Source: JBCCFW01 sp039029535 | Lineage (GTDB): Bacteria > Acidobacteriota > JBCCFW01 | DNA length: 37,229 nucleotides | Direction of reading: 5' to 3' | NCBI GenBank assembly: GCA_039029535.1 | Contig: JBCCFW010000059.1 | Location: forward strand, 1-37,229 | In this document: piece by piece, positions 25,574 through 34,679 of the stretch | How positions within the stretch are numbered: the stretch's first letter is position 1 | Layout of the letters: each line of letters begins with the position of its first letter | The notes under the pieces: model-generated | Told to the model about the DNA's origin: nothing | What the model saw: the letters and a program-made list of their open reading frames with translations, nothing else | Databases searched by the model: none | Translations under genes and position numbers: made by a program

Positions 25574-25672
25574 GAATCGAGCCGATCAACTGTCCCGAGC
25601 CGCCGCAGGGCCCATCGGTCCCAACGCCCCCGACTCAAGGGGCGACGAGAAGAACGCGGAAGGCTCCCCGTG

Positions 25673-26464
25673 TCAGCGCAGGCGGAGCAGGGGCTGGAGC
25701 GCGCGCGCCTCACGACCGAGCAGGCACTCGGCGACGAGGGCGATCTCGTTCACCGTCGAGCGGTGGATGTCGATGCTCGCTTGCAGGTGAACGTGGGCGG
25801 AGATGGCGTCCTCCTCGACCATGACGAGCTTCTCGTTCCAGTCGCGGCGGAGCTTGGCGAGCTCTTTCGGACCGGCGGGGCGGGCGTTGCCCCAGCGTCC
25901 GGGCTCGACGCCGCGCTGCGGCTGGCGGGGACCGAGGTGAAGACGTCGCACCGAGTGCTGATAACCCGAGAGCCGCGGGCGGGACAGGATGGCGTCGAGC
26001 TGATCGAGGTAGTCCTCGACGAGCTCGACCCGCTCGGCCTGATAGGCGGCCGCGCGCGCCCGACGCACGATGGAGGGGAGACCGGGCCGGCTGATCTCGA
26101 AGGCCTGGGCCGGACGCTCGACGTAGACGCGGTAGAGGAGGTGGTGGGCGAAGTCGCGTCGGTCGGACAGCTCGAGGTGCTGCCCGGTGTCGCGCATGAA
26201 GCGCTCCCAGTGGGTGAGCCCCTGGTCGAAGCGGCTGCGGCGGAGCTCGACGACGGCCTCTTCGAAGTCACGACGCCGCTCGGGCGCGATGCTCTGGCCC
26301 CAGGGCGCGGAGGTGGCGCGCGCCATCTCCATGAGGAGGACGCTGTCCTCGGCCAGGCGGACCTCACGGACGTAGGGCTGCGCGCTGGCCGTGGCGGCCG
26401 TCACGAGGAGCCCGAGGACCAGGCCTCCGTGGAGTCCATGCACGAGACGCTCTGACATGCTCAC
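25673..26464 (-). CDS. Exported protein of unknown function
   Basis: A 263-residue protein. The GTG at 26462-26464 is preferred because GGAGGT lies 6 bp upstream; an ATG two codons later (26456-26458) is the alternative. Residues 1-29 form a signal peptide ending in TASAQ. The mature protein is helical, Arg- and Leu-rich, with no cysteine and no repeat. I do not recognise a family. It is divergent from the rhomboid gene with a 64-bp gap and lies about 100 bp upstream of sucA on the same strand. Confidence 0.72.
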   Translation of the reverse strand: MSMSERLVHGLHGGLVLGLLVTAATASAQPYVREVRLAEDSVLLMEMARATSAPWGQSIAPERRRDFEEAVVELRRSRFDQGLTHWERFMRDTGQHLELSDRRDFAHHLLYRVYVERPAQAFEISRPGLPSIVRRARAAAYQAERVELVEDYLDQLDAILSRPRLSGYQHSVRRLHLGPRQPQRGVEPGRWGNARPAGPKELAKLRRDWNEKLVMVEEDAISAHVHLQASIDIHRSTVNEIALVAECLLGREARALQPLLRLR

Positions 26465-26528
26465 CGTTCGACCTCCGGGCGGTCACCATGCCACGGGGAA
26501 GGGGGTCGGGGAAGGCTGAGGACACCCG

Positions 26529-28061
26529 ATGGAGCTCGACCTGCTGCTGCGCTGGCTCGTGGGCGTGGCGACGGTCGGTCCCCTGCTCCTGGCGCGACGA
26601 CTGGGCCTCCGGAGCGTCCTCGGCCCCAACGGCGCGGCGCTCGTCGTCCTCCTCCTGGGCCTCGCTTTCTGGACGGAGTGGTCGGGTCGTGTCGCGGCGG
26701 CGGCCTGGGCCTGGCTCGTGCTGCTGCCCAACGGCCTCGCGCACGCGGCCCTCAATCAGGTATCGCTGGGCCGCTCGCGTCTGTCTCGGTGGCTCGCGCG
26801 GACCGCGGTGGTCGTGCAACCGTTCGGTCCCCTGCGGGTGCTCCCGGATCGCGTGCAGCTCCTCGACGACCTCCGCCACGGACGCAGCGAGCGCGTGAGC
26901 GAGCGCGTGGCGGCCGGCGGGGGCTTGGGTCGGCTGGCGCGTCGACTCCAGCTCCGGGCCGAGGCTCGCTGGGATGAGCTCCTCGCCGAGACCGAGCGAG
27001 GTGGGATCAGCGAGGACCAGACGGTCCCCCTGGAGGGCCGAGCCCGACTCGAGCTCGGCGACCTGCCCGGTCTCATCGAGCTGCGCCGCGGTCAGCCGAC
27101 GCGCTGGATGCAGCAGCTCGACTTCCTCACGCTCGTCGGGGCCGGGAGACGGGCGGGCGTCGAGGCGGGGCTGGCGGGCCCCCTCAGCTACCTCTCGGCC
27201 GGCTGGCGCGACTACTGGCGGGCGGTGACGGAGCAGGCGTCCGGTGGTGACGGGGCGGCACGACTGGCGTCGGTCGAGACGGCGGGCGACCGGCCGCTCG
27301 AGGCGTCGGTGCGACATCGTCAGGAGACGCCCCTGCGAGTCGAGCCGCCCAGCCTCGAGCAGCGTCTCGAGGTCGACGCCCTGGAGGCGGAGCTCCGGGC
27401 GCAGCACGTCCTGGCCTTCGGCTTCCGAAAGGAAGGACGGGCGTGGGCGACGCTGGTCTTGGTGGCGGCGCTGGTGGCGGCGTTCCTGATCGAGCTGCGT
27501 GGGGGGAGCACGTCGCTGGAGAACCTGGAGCGGCTCGGAGCCCTGGTCGTTCCGGCGGAGCGGGGCGACGGATCCTGGTACCGGCTCGTGTCGGCCGGCT
27601 TCCTTCATCACGGTCCGTGGCACCTCCTGCTCAACCTCTCGGTGGCGTGGGTGCTCGGGCGCTATCTAGAGCTCACCTGGGGTCGGCTGCGGATGCTGGT
27701 CGTCTACTTCGGAGCGTTGCTCGGCTCCAACGGGCTGGCGCTGGCCTGGCCGCCGGCGGGTCCGGACGAGACCTCCCTCATCGTCGGGGCGTCGGGGGCG
27801 GTCATGGGGCTGGTGGGCGCCCTGCTCATCCTCTTCGTGCGCGAGCTGCGACGTCGGCCGGGGCTGCGCTTTCTCCGACAGCACCTCGAGGCCCTGGTCT
27901 TGTTCGTCGGCTTGCAGGTCGTCTTCGACCTCTTCGTGCCAGTCGTGTCGGCGCGCTTGCACCTGTCGGGCCTGGTCATGGGGGCCTTGCTGGCCTTGGC
28001 GCTGGGCCGACCGGTCCTGGCGACCGGTCCGCCGCGGGAGCAGCCGGCAGCGGCGTGCTAA
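26529..28061 (+). CDS. Rhomboid-family intramembrane serine protease
   Basis: A 510-residue protein with GAGGA 6-7 bp before its ATG. Residues 1-65 hold two hydrophobic segments, followed by a ~240-residue soluble Arg/Leu-rich region (about 75-310) that is not part of the rhomboid core. The core (about 315-495) has HHGPWHLLLNLSVAWVLG with the oxyanion-type Asn, the catalytic GASGAVMG (Ser422) and LHLSGLVMG (His478). It should cleave transmembrane substrates within the membrane. The large N-terminal extension suggests substrate recruitment or a regulatory role. The substrate is unknown; its divergent exported neighbour is one candidate. Confidence 0.9.
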   Translation: MELDLLLRWLVGVATVGPLLLARRLGLRSVLGPNGAALVVLLLGLAFWTEWSGRVAAAAWAWLVLLPNGLAHAALNQVSLGRSRLSRWLARTAVVVQPFGPLRVLPDRVQLLDDLRHGRSERVSERVAAGGGLGRLARRLQLRAEARWDELLAETERGGISEDQTVPLEGRARLELGDLPGLIELRRGQPTRWMQQLDFLTLVGAGRRAGVEAGLAGPLSYLSAGWRDYWRAVTEQASGGDGAARLASVETAGDRPLEASVRHRQETPLRVEPPSLEQRLEVDALEAELRAQHVLAFGFRKEGRAWATLVLVAALVAAFLIELRGGSTSLENLERLGALVVPAERGDGSWYRLVSAGFLHHGPWHLLLNLSVAWVLGRYLELTWGRLRMLVVYFGALLGSNGLALAWPPAGPDETSLIVGASGAVMGLVGALLILFVRELRRRPGLRFLRQHLEALVLFVGLQVVFDLFVPVVSARLHLSGLVMGALLALALGRPVLATGPPREQPAAAC

Positions 28062-28115
28062 CCTTTCGAGTTGCCCCGAGTCCCCATTTCTCTCAGTCCC
28101 CAGCGGAGCTCGCTC

Positions 28116-29498
28116 ATGGTGGAGCTGGTCCTCCCCAAGACCGTCGTACGGCGGAACAAGCTCGACATCAGCCTCGGCTTCTGCAACGAGATCGACCCCG
28201 GACGGCTGCTGTCGTTGGGGCCGGCCATCGAGATCCGGGTCGACGAGGCCGAGCAGCTCATCGACTTCCTCATCAACGACAGTGAGGAGGACCGGGTCTA
28301 CCACGTGCAGCACCTGCCGGTGCGGGGCCGGGAGTGGGAGTTGGTCAGCTTCGCTCGTCATGGCCGCTGGACGATCTTCGTCTCGGTCTTCTCGACCGCG
28401 TTGGCCTGCAACCCGAGCTTCGCCGACGGTCGACGCCGGCGACTGGCCTGCGGAGGCACGCGCATCATCGGTCGCAAGAGCTTGGAAGGTGCGGCGCACT
28501 CGCAGTTGCGCGGGCCGGCGGAAGAGCTGGTCGAGGCCTTGCGGATGAACCTCTTCCTGTCGGAGGCCATGACGGGGAAGAACCTGTCGAACGGCTTCAA
28601 CATCGGCGGGAGCAAGAGCCTGGTCCACGTCACTGACGAGAGTGGTCGAGGTCAGGTGCAGGCCGACGAGGTTCGCGAGTTCGCGCGCTTCATGTCGTAC
28701 TTCCACAACTCGCTCACCCAGAGCCTGCCCATCTTCATCGGCACGGGCTCGGACCTGAACTTCCACGAGCACGGCGAGGCTTACTACGATCTCTGCAGCC
28801 GGGTGAGCCCGAACTACGTGGGCAACCGCCAGTCGGCGCGTCGTTGGGGTCGCGACACGACGGGGAACACGACGACTCCGACGGCCAAGGGCGTCATCGC
28901 CTGTCTCGACGCGGTGAGCCAGGAGCTCAACCTCACCGGTGAGGACCGCAGCATCCTGGTCAAGGGGTTGGGCGGCGTCGGCCTGCAGGTCGCGCAGCAC
29001 CACGCCGCACAGGGGTGGCGCGTGCACGTCACCGAGATCCGTCGGGAGACGAGAGAGAAGGCGCGGATCGCGCTGCCGTCGAACGTGGAGTTCGTCGAGG
29101 AGAAGGACTGGTCCTCGCTGCCGCCCATTTCGCTGTTCTCGCCCAACTCGTCGTCGTCTTCCCTGACGGCGGACAACCTCCCGACCTTCCAGCGTCTCGG
29201 TGTCAAGGCGGTGCTGGGTGGTGAGAACAACATCCGTCAGAAGGGCCTGGACGCCGACACCATCTACCAGGAGTTCGGAATCCTGACGTTCGCCGACTAT
29301 CTCGTGAACGGCGGCGGTGCCTGGATCGCGGGTGCCGAGATGGTCGAGCGTCCGGTCGACGACGTCGCGGACTGGATCCAGGAGTACCAGGTGCCGACGG
29401 TGCTCGACACCATCGCCTTGGCGGACATGAACGGCCGGAGCCCGGAGTCGCTCTTCGTCGACTTCATCGGCGGCAAGGTCGAGGAGCTCCTGACCTGA
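28116..29498 (+). CDS. Divergent Glu/Leu dehydrogenase-superfamily protein
   Basis: The 460-residue protein starts at ATG 28116 with GGAG 7 bp upstream. It has the amino-acid dehydrogenase plan: an N-terminal dimerisation/substrate domain with NIGGSKSLVHV (162-171), which aligns with the GGAKGG catalytic-lysine motif (Lys167 here), a GTGSDLNF segment where the family usually has the PAPDVGT-type catalytic Asp loop, and TTGNTTTPTAKGV. A Rossmann domain with VKGLGGVGLQVAQ (282-294) and GGENNIRQKGL (368-378) follows. Family members oxidatively deaminate Glu, Leu or Phe. The changed catalytic loop and an FSPNSSSSSLTADN insertion (341-354) mean substrate and even activity are uncertain. It is 29 bp or less ahead of an exported protein gene. 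Confidence 0.82.
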   Translation: MVELVLPKTVVRRNKLDISLGFCNEIDPGRLLSLGPAIEIRVDEAEQLIDFLINDSEEDRVYHVQHLPVRGREWELVSFARHGRWTIFVSVFSTALACNPSFADGRRRRLACGGTRIIGRKSLEGAAHSQLRGPAEELVEALRMNLFLSEAMTGKNLSNGFNIGGSKSLVHVTDESGRGQVQADEVREFARFMSYFHNSLTQSLPIFIGTGSDLNFHEHGEAYYDLCSRVSPNYVGNRQSARRWGRDTTGNTTTPTAKGVIACLDAVSQELNLTGEDRSILVKGLGGVGLQVAQHHAAQGWRVHVTEIRRETREKARIALPSNVEFVEEKDWSSLPPISLFSPNSSSSSLTADNLPTFQRLGVKAVLGGENNIRQKGLDADTIYQEFGILTFADYLVNGGGAWIAGAEMVERPVDDVADWIQEYQVPTVLDTIALADMNGRSPESLFVDFIGGKVEELLT

Positions 29499-29527
29499 TC
29501 GCCCTGCTGTCGGGCCTGTTCCTGGCC

Positions 29528-30682
29528 TTGCTCCAGTCGTCGCCCGGCTCGAGGGTGGTGTCCCCGGTGGACATCCCCTCGCCGGTCAAGCGCTTGGTCT
29601 ACCGTCGCATCCGCGCCTTCGACGCGAGCAGCGGTGCACCGGTCTCGGAGCTGTCGGCCAAGAAGCTGCGTCTCACCAGCGCGGACGGTCTCAAGCTCGA
29701 CCCAGAGACCTTGGGCCTGCGCATCAAGCGTCGCGAGGCGTCCTCGGTCATCGCGGTGGTGTTGGGGATGGACGACCCCACGCCGGCCTCTCGACGCTTC
29801 ACGCGGGCGCTGCTGTTGTCGCTGTGCGGCAACTTGAAGATGGACGACCGTCTCATGATCACCTTCCGCACCGAGCGGGGGTGGGGGACCTTGCCGCTGG
29901 CGGAGATCGCAGCCTATCGCTTGCGTGCGGCCTTGCCGCAGCTCGAGCAGGCCTTCCTGGCGCAGGCGAGTGAAGAGGAGAAGCAGTCGTATCTCTCCAT
30001 GAGCGCGGGCGACCGGGCGGTGACCTGGATGTCGCAGCTCCCGGAAGAGCTTCCCGACTCGGCGGTGCTGCCGTACCTCACGCAGCAGTTCGATGCCTTG
30101 CTGGCGGACGTCGTGCCGGCGGACGACCTCGACTCGGGGTTGGCGTTGACGATGGCGAAGCTGGGTCCGGCGAGCGACGGCAACCTCGGCCTGCTCATGG
30201 TGGTGGACCCCGATCGTGCGAAGGGGCCGCCGGTCAGCGCCGGCGTGAAGTCGTTGAAGAGCTTCCGCTCACAGTTCCTGCTGCCGACCTGGGAGCTGGC
30301 GGCGGGTCGCGCGGTGCGTCAGGTCATGCCGAACGGTCGCACGGTCGTGCCCTTGCGGTCGGAGGGCGTGGACGGTGTCGTGAGGCTGATGGCCTCGGCG
30401 TTGGGTGGGGTGCACGAGCTGAGCTTCGTGACGACCAACCCGACTCTGGTCGATCGGAAGCTGGAGATCGCCTACGCGGGGTCGATGCGGACGGCGTTGC
30501 AGGTCGAGCACCCGCCGTCGAACCGCTTGCCCCGCGAGATGCTGCTCACGGCCCTGGCGCGGCTGGGCCCGGGTCCGGAGAACGAGCAGGCCCGGAAGGA
30601 CCTGCTCGATGCGCTGAAGGTGCATCGGGATCCGGAAGTGGCGGGATTGGTGCGGGGAGGTCGCGCTCAGGGCTCGCGATAG
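29528..30682 (+). CDS. Exported protein of unknown function
   Basis: At least 384 residues. TTG 29528 is a conservative start. The frame is open to 29495, where CTG overlaps the preceding stop (CTGA) and GAGGAG lies 8 bp upstream. Starting there gives LIALLSGLFLALLQSSPGS, a convincing signal peptide, so CTG initiation is likely. The mature protein has no cysteine pair or recognised motif; it contains KRLVYRRIRAFDASSG, a middle helical part and a strand-rich end. It is probably co-transcribed with the dehydrogenase-like gene. Its 3' end overlaps the convergent coiled-coil gene by 16 bp. Confidence 0.72.
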   Translation: MLQSSPGSRVVSPVDIPSPVKRLVYRRIRAFDASSGAPVSELSAKKLRLTSADGLKLDPETLGLRIKRREASSVIAVVLGMDDPTPASRRFTRALLLSLCGNLKMDDRLMITFRTERGWGTLPLAEIAAYRLRAALPQLEQAFLAQASEEEKQSYLSMSAGDRAVTWMSQLPEELPDSAVLPYLTQQFDALLADVVPADDLDSGLALTMAKLGPASDGNLGLLMVVDPDRAKGPPVSAGVKSLKSFRSQFLLPTWELAAGRAVRQVMPNGRTVVPLRSEGVDGVVRLMASALGGVHELSFVTTNPTLVDRKLEIAYAGSMRTALQVEHPPSNRLPREMLLTALARLGPGPENEQARKDLLDALKVHRDPEVAGLVRGGRAQGSR

Positions 30683-31713
30683 CTGTCGCGTGACTTGCTC
30701 GTGGTCCGTTGCTTCTCGCTGCCGGTGCGCTTGCGATCCTCCAGCACGATCCGACGCAGCTGGGCGAGCTCCTCGTCCATGCGAGCTTGCTCGAGTCGCG
30801 AGCTCTCGACGTGACGACTCAGGCTCTTGCCAAGCTGTCGGGCGTCATCGAGCAGTCGGCTCGATACCTGGCTGCTCGCCACGGCCTGGTCCTTGGCCTC
30901 CACGCTCTCGAGGTAGCTCGTCCGGGCCTTGCGAGAGGCCTCGCCGGCACTCACGGCGGAGAGGCCCGAGCGGTCAGCGGACTCTCGTGCGGCCACGTCG
31001 TGGTCGCCGGCTCTCCTGGCGCTCTCGCCGGCCTTCTCGGAGTGTTCGCCGGCCCTCGTGGAGTGCTCGGCGGCCTGGCTCGCCGCCGCCTGGGCCTCCT
31101 TGGAGAGCTCGTTCAGCCGACCCAGCGTGCTCTTGACGCTCGCATCGGCTGCCTCGTCGGCGATCTTCCAGGCTCGGGCGACCGCGTCACGGGCCTCGTC
31201 GCGGGCGAGTCGGGATTCCACGGCGACCGTCTCGAGCTCGAGCGCCGAGGCAGGCGCCGCTGTCTTCGCTCCGAGCCACCCGGCGGCTGCGCCCACGACG
31301 GTCGCGAGACCGAGGGCCGAGACCATCGCGACCCTCGGCGGTCGCGAGTCACCGGAGTTCCGTCGTAAGACGAGGACGTCGTCGAGCCGCTTGGCCCGCT
31401 CGATGATCGCCTCCACCTCGGAGGTCGAATCGGCGATTCGGGCGCTGCGGGCCAGCTGGTTCAGCTCGTCGTCGACGCCCTGGAACCAGTCACGCGCAAG
31501 GATGCCCGCCCAGCCGTCCTCGGCGATGAGGAGGACGAGCCCGTCGCGCTCTCCCGCGCCCCGCCGTTGCCTGGCGAGCGTGATGAGCACGTGCTCCTCC
31601 ACGACGCCGTCGTTGAAGGGCATGGGCGGCAGCCACTTCGAGAGGCGTGGGGAGACCCGTGCCGAGGTGTAGAGGGTCGACCAGCCTCCCGTGTTCGTCA
31701 GTAGCTTGAACAT
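30667..31713 (-). CDS. One-pass membrane protein with long coiled coil
   Basis: A 348-residue protein with GAGAGGG before its ATG. Residues 1-125 are a soluble domain of unknown fold (VVEEHVLITLARQ, DGLVLLIAEDGWAGIL). A basic stretch (LRRNSGDSRPPR) precedes a single membrane helix (128-147). Residues 160-325 are almost all Ala/Glu/Arg/Ser heptads, including near-repeats such as AAEHSTRAGEHSEKAGESA and the similar segments after it, reminiscent of chemoreceptor or apolipoprotein-like coiled coils. Positive-inside charges put the N-terminus in the cytoplasm and the coiled coil outside. It starts 17 bp after the membrane GTPase-like gene, so the two probably form one complex. No family was recognised. 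Confidence 0.8.
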   Translation of the reverse strand: MFKLLTNTGGWSTLYTSARVSPRLSKWLPPMPFNDGVVEEHVLITLARQRRGAGERDGLVLLIAEDGWAGILARDWFQGVDDELNQLARSARIADSTSEVEAIIERAKRLDDVLVLRRNSGDSRPPRVAMVSALGLATVVGAAAGWLGAKTAAPASALELETVAVESRLARDEARDAVARAWKIADEAADASVKSTLGRLNELSKEAQAAASQAAEHSTRAGEHSEKAGESARRAGDHDVAARESADRSGLSAVSAGEASRKARTSYLESVEAKDQAVASSQVSSRLLDDARQLGKSLSRHVESSRLEQARMDEELAQLRRIVLEDRKRTGSEKQRTTSKSRDSYREP

Positions 31714-31730
31714 GGTCCCTCTCCGTGGTG

Positions 31731-34679
31731 TCAGGAGGCGTCCTGCACGGCCTTCAGCTTGCTTTGGGCGAGCTGGAGGCCCGAGGGCTCGGTCTCCTTG
31801 ATGGGCTGGGGCAGGTCGACGGACTGCACGCGTCCGAAGGCCAGGCGTCGTGCGCTGGCCGTGTTGACCGGAGCCGAGGCTCCGACGCAGGACTCCTGTT
31901 GCTTGTCGTCGAGTCCGAACCTCCGGCCGATGTCCATGGCGAGAGTCGTGAGTCGCTCGCTGAGCCGGAGCTGGAAGTCCCTCACGGCAAGGCTGCGGTC
32001 CAGGAGCTCGTCACCGGCTTCGCCGAAGGAAGCCGCGCGCTGCTTCTCCTCCGGGTCGCTGTCGTCGTAGTTCAGGAGGACTCGCACGTTCTGGACCCTG
32101 AACTCACCGGCTTCTTGCTCTTCGATTCCTTCAGACGATTCGGTGCCCTGAAGGGCGAGCCTGAGGGCATCGAGGTAGTCCTTGGCCGACTCGCCATCGG
32201 AGATCGTCCGCAGCTTGTTCTCGCTCTTCAGGCGAGCGAGCGCCGTGTCTGGAGGCTGGGCCTCGCCATCTTCCCAGGAGCGGTAGGTGGAGATGTCGAC
32301 GTTTGCTGCTCGTGCCCAGTCCTCCGCGGAGTCTTCCTCGTACTCCCGGAGACGTCGGAGTCGCGTGCCGGTGAAGAGCTCTTCGGGATCGAGGAAACGG
32401 CTCACCGCATCGAGCCGGAAGCAGTCGACGGGAAGCGTCGCGGCATCCGAGCGCATGCCGCCTGCTCTGAGCACGATCAGCAGGACATGCACGTTCAGCT
32501 GGATGCAGGCGGCGAGATGTTGACCGAGGCTCTCGCCGGGGCAATCGAGGAGGAATGCCTCGACCCGTCCGGAGGTTCCCTCGGCCACGTACTCGTTGGC
32601 CGGCAGACGGTCCTCTCGAGGCTGGATCCGCACCGAGCCATCGTCTTTCTTCGTGGCCGGATCTTTCTTGCTGAAACTCGTCTTGCCCGACCGCTTGGGC
32701 CCGACGATGAGGCACTGAATGACGGGATTCTTCTCGAAGCGCCAGGGCTGGAATAGACGCTCGGCCACCTCTGCGTGCAGGCCGTCGATGCGACGACAGC
32801 GCTGACGTAGGCCCAAGCTACACCAGACGTAGCAGAGCCCGGCCAGCGAGATGCTGAACAGCACGCAGGAGATGGGATTGGCGAGCTTGCTGAAGAGGGG
32901 AAACATGGGGTCCGAGGACTGACGCCAGATGAGGTTGACGACGGCGGTTCCCATGATGAAGAAGAGCCAGAGCATCCGCGGGCTTCGGAACAGCTCCTGC
33001 CAGAACCTCGCAGTGGCGGTGAGACCGGTGAGCTGGTTCTGCAGGCTGTCTCGGGCGATCTGGCCGATGAGGGCCATGGCCAGGAAGGCGCCGATGCTGT
33101 TGCTCTGGTTCGTGACCACGCGAAGGTAGCCGTCCACGACGACCGACGAGGTGGACTCGGAGAAGTACTCGTAGAAGAAGACTATTGGGCCGATGATGAA
33201 ATAGAGAAGGCCCAGCACGAGCAGGAGTCTCGTTTGCAGGGTTCGGTACCAGCGAAACCGTGACTCCCAGGCGACCGGTGCGAGCGTCATGAGGACGTGG
33301 TAGGCGAGGACCAGGATGGCTGGCAGCCATAGCGCATACAGCGCGGCGATGATGCCGGGCGGCGAGTCCAGCCGAATCACCTGCCACTGCCACTGGAGAT
33401 AGTCGTTGCCGGTGTCTCTCGTCGCGGAACCGTCGGGCCCACGCATGAGGAGCACCGTGCTGGCATCACTAGCCATGTGGACCTTGGGGATGGGCTTCTT
33501 CAAGTCATGGAGGACGCTCCGTGTTGCACGCTCCTCCGTCTCGACCTCGACTCGGAAGACATTCTCGGAACGGTGAACGTAGAAGGCCTTGTCCGCGCCA
33601 ATGATGGGCCTTGCGTCACCGCCTGCTGGCAGCGACACGCGCATCGGTTCGGTCGGGTTGGGCCCTTTCCGATCAACGGAGGGGATTCCCTTGTCATCCG
33701 TCATCAAGACCGCAGCCGAATCTCTCCAGCGAAAGACCTTGCTGCCGGGATCCAGCTGGCTGAGTGCAGACCAGCTGTACGTGGCTGCTGCCTCGGCGGT
33801 CTTCGATTCTCGAGATGCCTTCACCTCGGTGGCCTCAGCGTTCTCCTGTTCCTCGCCCTTCTGCTTCTCGAGGCCCTTCTCGTTGCTTGGTTGAGGGTCC
33901 TTCAACGTCAGCTCGAGGAGTCTCGTGGCGCCGTTCTCCAGTTCCTGAGAGGCAGTGAGTCGACTCTGGCGGTCTTCTCTCTTCGCCGCCACGAGTCGCG
34001 GCCACGGCGGAGTGGCCGCCGAAGGTGCTCCGCCGCCGCCTGATTTCGCATCCTCCACGGATTGCGGGCTGCCATCGGACTTGTCGCCTTCGATGGAGTC
34101 GGCTCCCTCCGCTGGAAGGGCGGGCTCGTCCTGTGTCGCCTCGCTGGCCGGCTCATCGCTACTCGATTCCAAGGACTTTATCTGGCGCTCGATGACGAGA
34201 GGCGGGGTCGGCTCGAGGGGTTCTGACTCGCGAGGCAGTGCCAGTCGCCAGAGCAGGTCGCCGTTGAGGACGAAGGCGCGCTCGGGTCTACCGTCGGGAA
34301 GGAAGCGCCGGGGCTTGGGTGGCTCGACGACCACCGAGACCGGCTTGTCGGGCTGCCACCCTTGAAGTATCAACCAATCGTCGAGCATGCGGCCCGAGCT
34401 GGTGATGCGCGAGATCCTGAGTTGGTCCTCACCCGTTTCCTCGTGGGTTGCCAGCACGAGGAACGAGCCACCCACCATGGCCGCCGCATCGATGAAGTCG
34501 ACGTCGGGATCATCCCCAATCTCGAGATCGCTCCACACGTGATCCGTCGGTACGGGGACCGACTGACCACTCTCGATCTTCGACTCCGAGTAGAAAACCA
34601 CGATCCAGACGGCGCAGATGATGAACGCGGTTCTCAGGATTCGGTAGAGCAGCGCTCGGCCGTCACTCGACGATCTCAT
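31731..34679 (-). CDS. Polytopic membrane protein with cytoplasmic P-loop GTPase-like domain
   Basis: The 982-residue protein starts with ATG 34677-34679 after a GGGAGAAGG ribosome site. TM1 is at 16-30. A ~410-residue extracytoplasmic region follows: strand-rich, propeller-like parts (50-165 and 300-440) around a Glu/Ser/Ala-rich linker (165-295). TM2-6 lie near 442-466, 483-503, 526-545, 568-586 and 598-622, followed by basic RQRCRR. The C-terminus has a P-loop: GPKRSGKTS (660-668, G1), LLDCPGE (710-716, G3), LLNYDD (868-873, in the NKxD place) and VGASAPVNT (932-940, G5-like). This suggests a TRAFAC-type GTPase at the inner face of the membrane, possibly reading the outer domain. Similar P-loops occur in double-GTPase conflict systems, but no effector domain is evident. 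Function unknown. Confidence 0.85.
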   Translation of the reverse strand: MRSSSDGRALLYRILRTAFIICAVWIVVFYSESKIESGQSVPVPTDHVWSDLEIGDDPDVDFIDAAAMVGGSFLVLATHEETGEDQLRISRITSSGRMLDDWLILQGWQPDKPVSVVVEPPKPRRFLPDGRPERAFVLNGDLLWRLALPRESEPLEPTPPLVIERQIKSLESSSDEPASEATQDEPALPAEGADSIEGDKSDGSPQSVEDAKSGGGGAPSAATPPWPRLVAAKREDRQSRLTASQELENGATRLLELTLKDPQPSNEKGLEKQKGEEQENAEATEVKASRESKTAEAAATYSWSALSQLDPGSKVFRWRDSAAVLMTDDKGIPSVDRKGPNPTEPMRVSLPAGGDARPIIGADKAFYVHRSENVFRVEVETEERATRSVLHDLKKPIPKVHMASDASTVLLMRGPDGSATRDTGNDYLQWQWQVIRLDSPPGIIAALYALWLPAILVLAYHVLMTLAPVAWESRFRWYRTLQTRLLLVLGLLYFIIGPIVFFYEYFSESTSSVVVDGYLRVVTNQSNSIGAFLAMALIGQIARDSLQNQLTGLTATARFWQELFRSPRMLWLFFIMGTAVVNLIWRQSSDPMFPLFSKLANPISCVLFSISLAGLCYVWCSLGLRQRCRRIDGLHAEVAERLFQPWRFEKNPVIQCLIVGPKRSGKTSFSKKDPATKKDDGSVRIQPREDRLPANEYVAEGTSGRVEAFLLDCPGESLGQHLAACIQLNVHVLLIVLRAGGMRSDAATLPVDCFRLDAVSRFLDPEELFTGTRLRRLREYEEDSAEDWARAANVDISTYRSWEDGEAQPPDTALARLKSENKLRTISDGESAKDYLDALRLALQGTESSEGIEEQEAGEFRVQNVRVLLNYDDSDPEEKQRAASFGEAGDELLDRSLAVRDFQLRLSERLTTLAMDIGRRFGLDDKQQESCVGASAPVNTASARRLAFGRVQSVDLPQPIKETEPSGLQLAQSKLKAVQDAS

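Noticed and set aside
27666..29027. A 453-codon minus-strand open frame opposite the rhomboid and dehydrogenase-like genes
   Set aside because: It crosses the boundary of two well-supported plus genes and shows no domain.
31731..34679. Reading the GTPase-like protein as an ABC transporter ATPase
   Set aside because: No LSGGQ signature or Q-loop is present, and the DCPGE, NYDD and SAP segments follow GTPase G-motif order instead.
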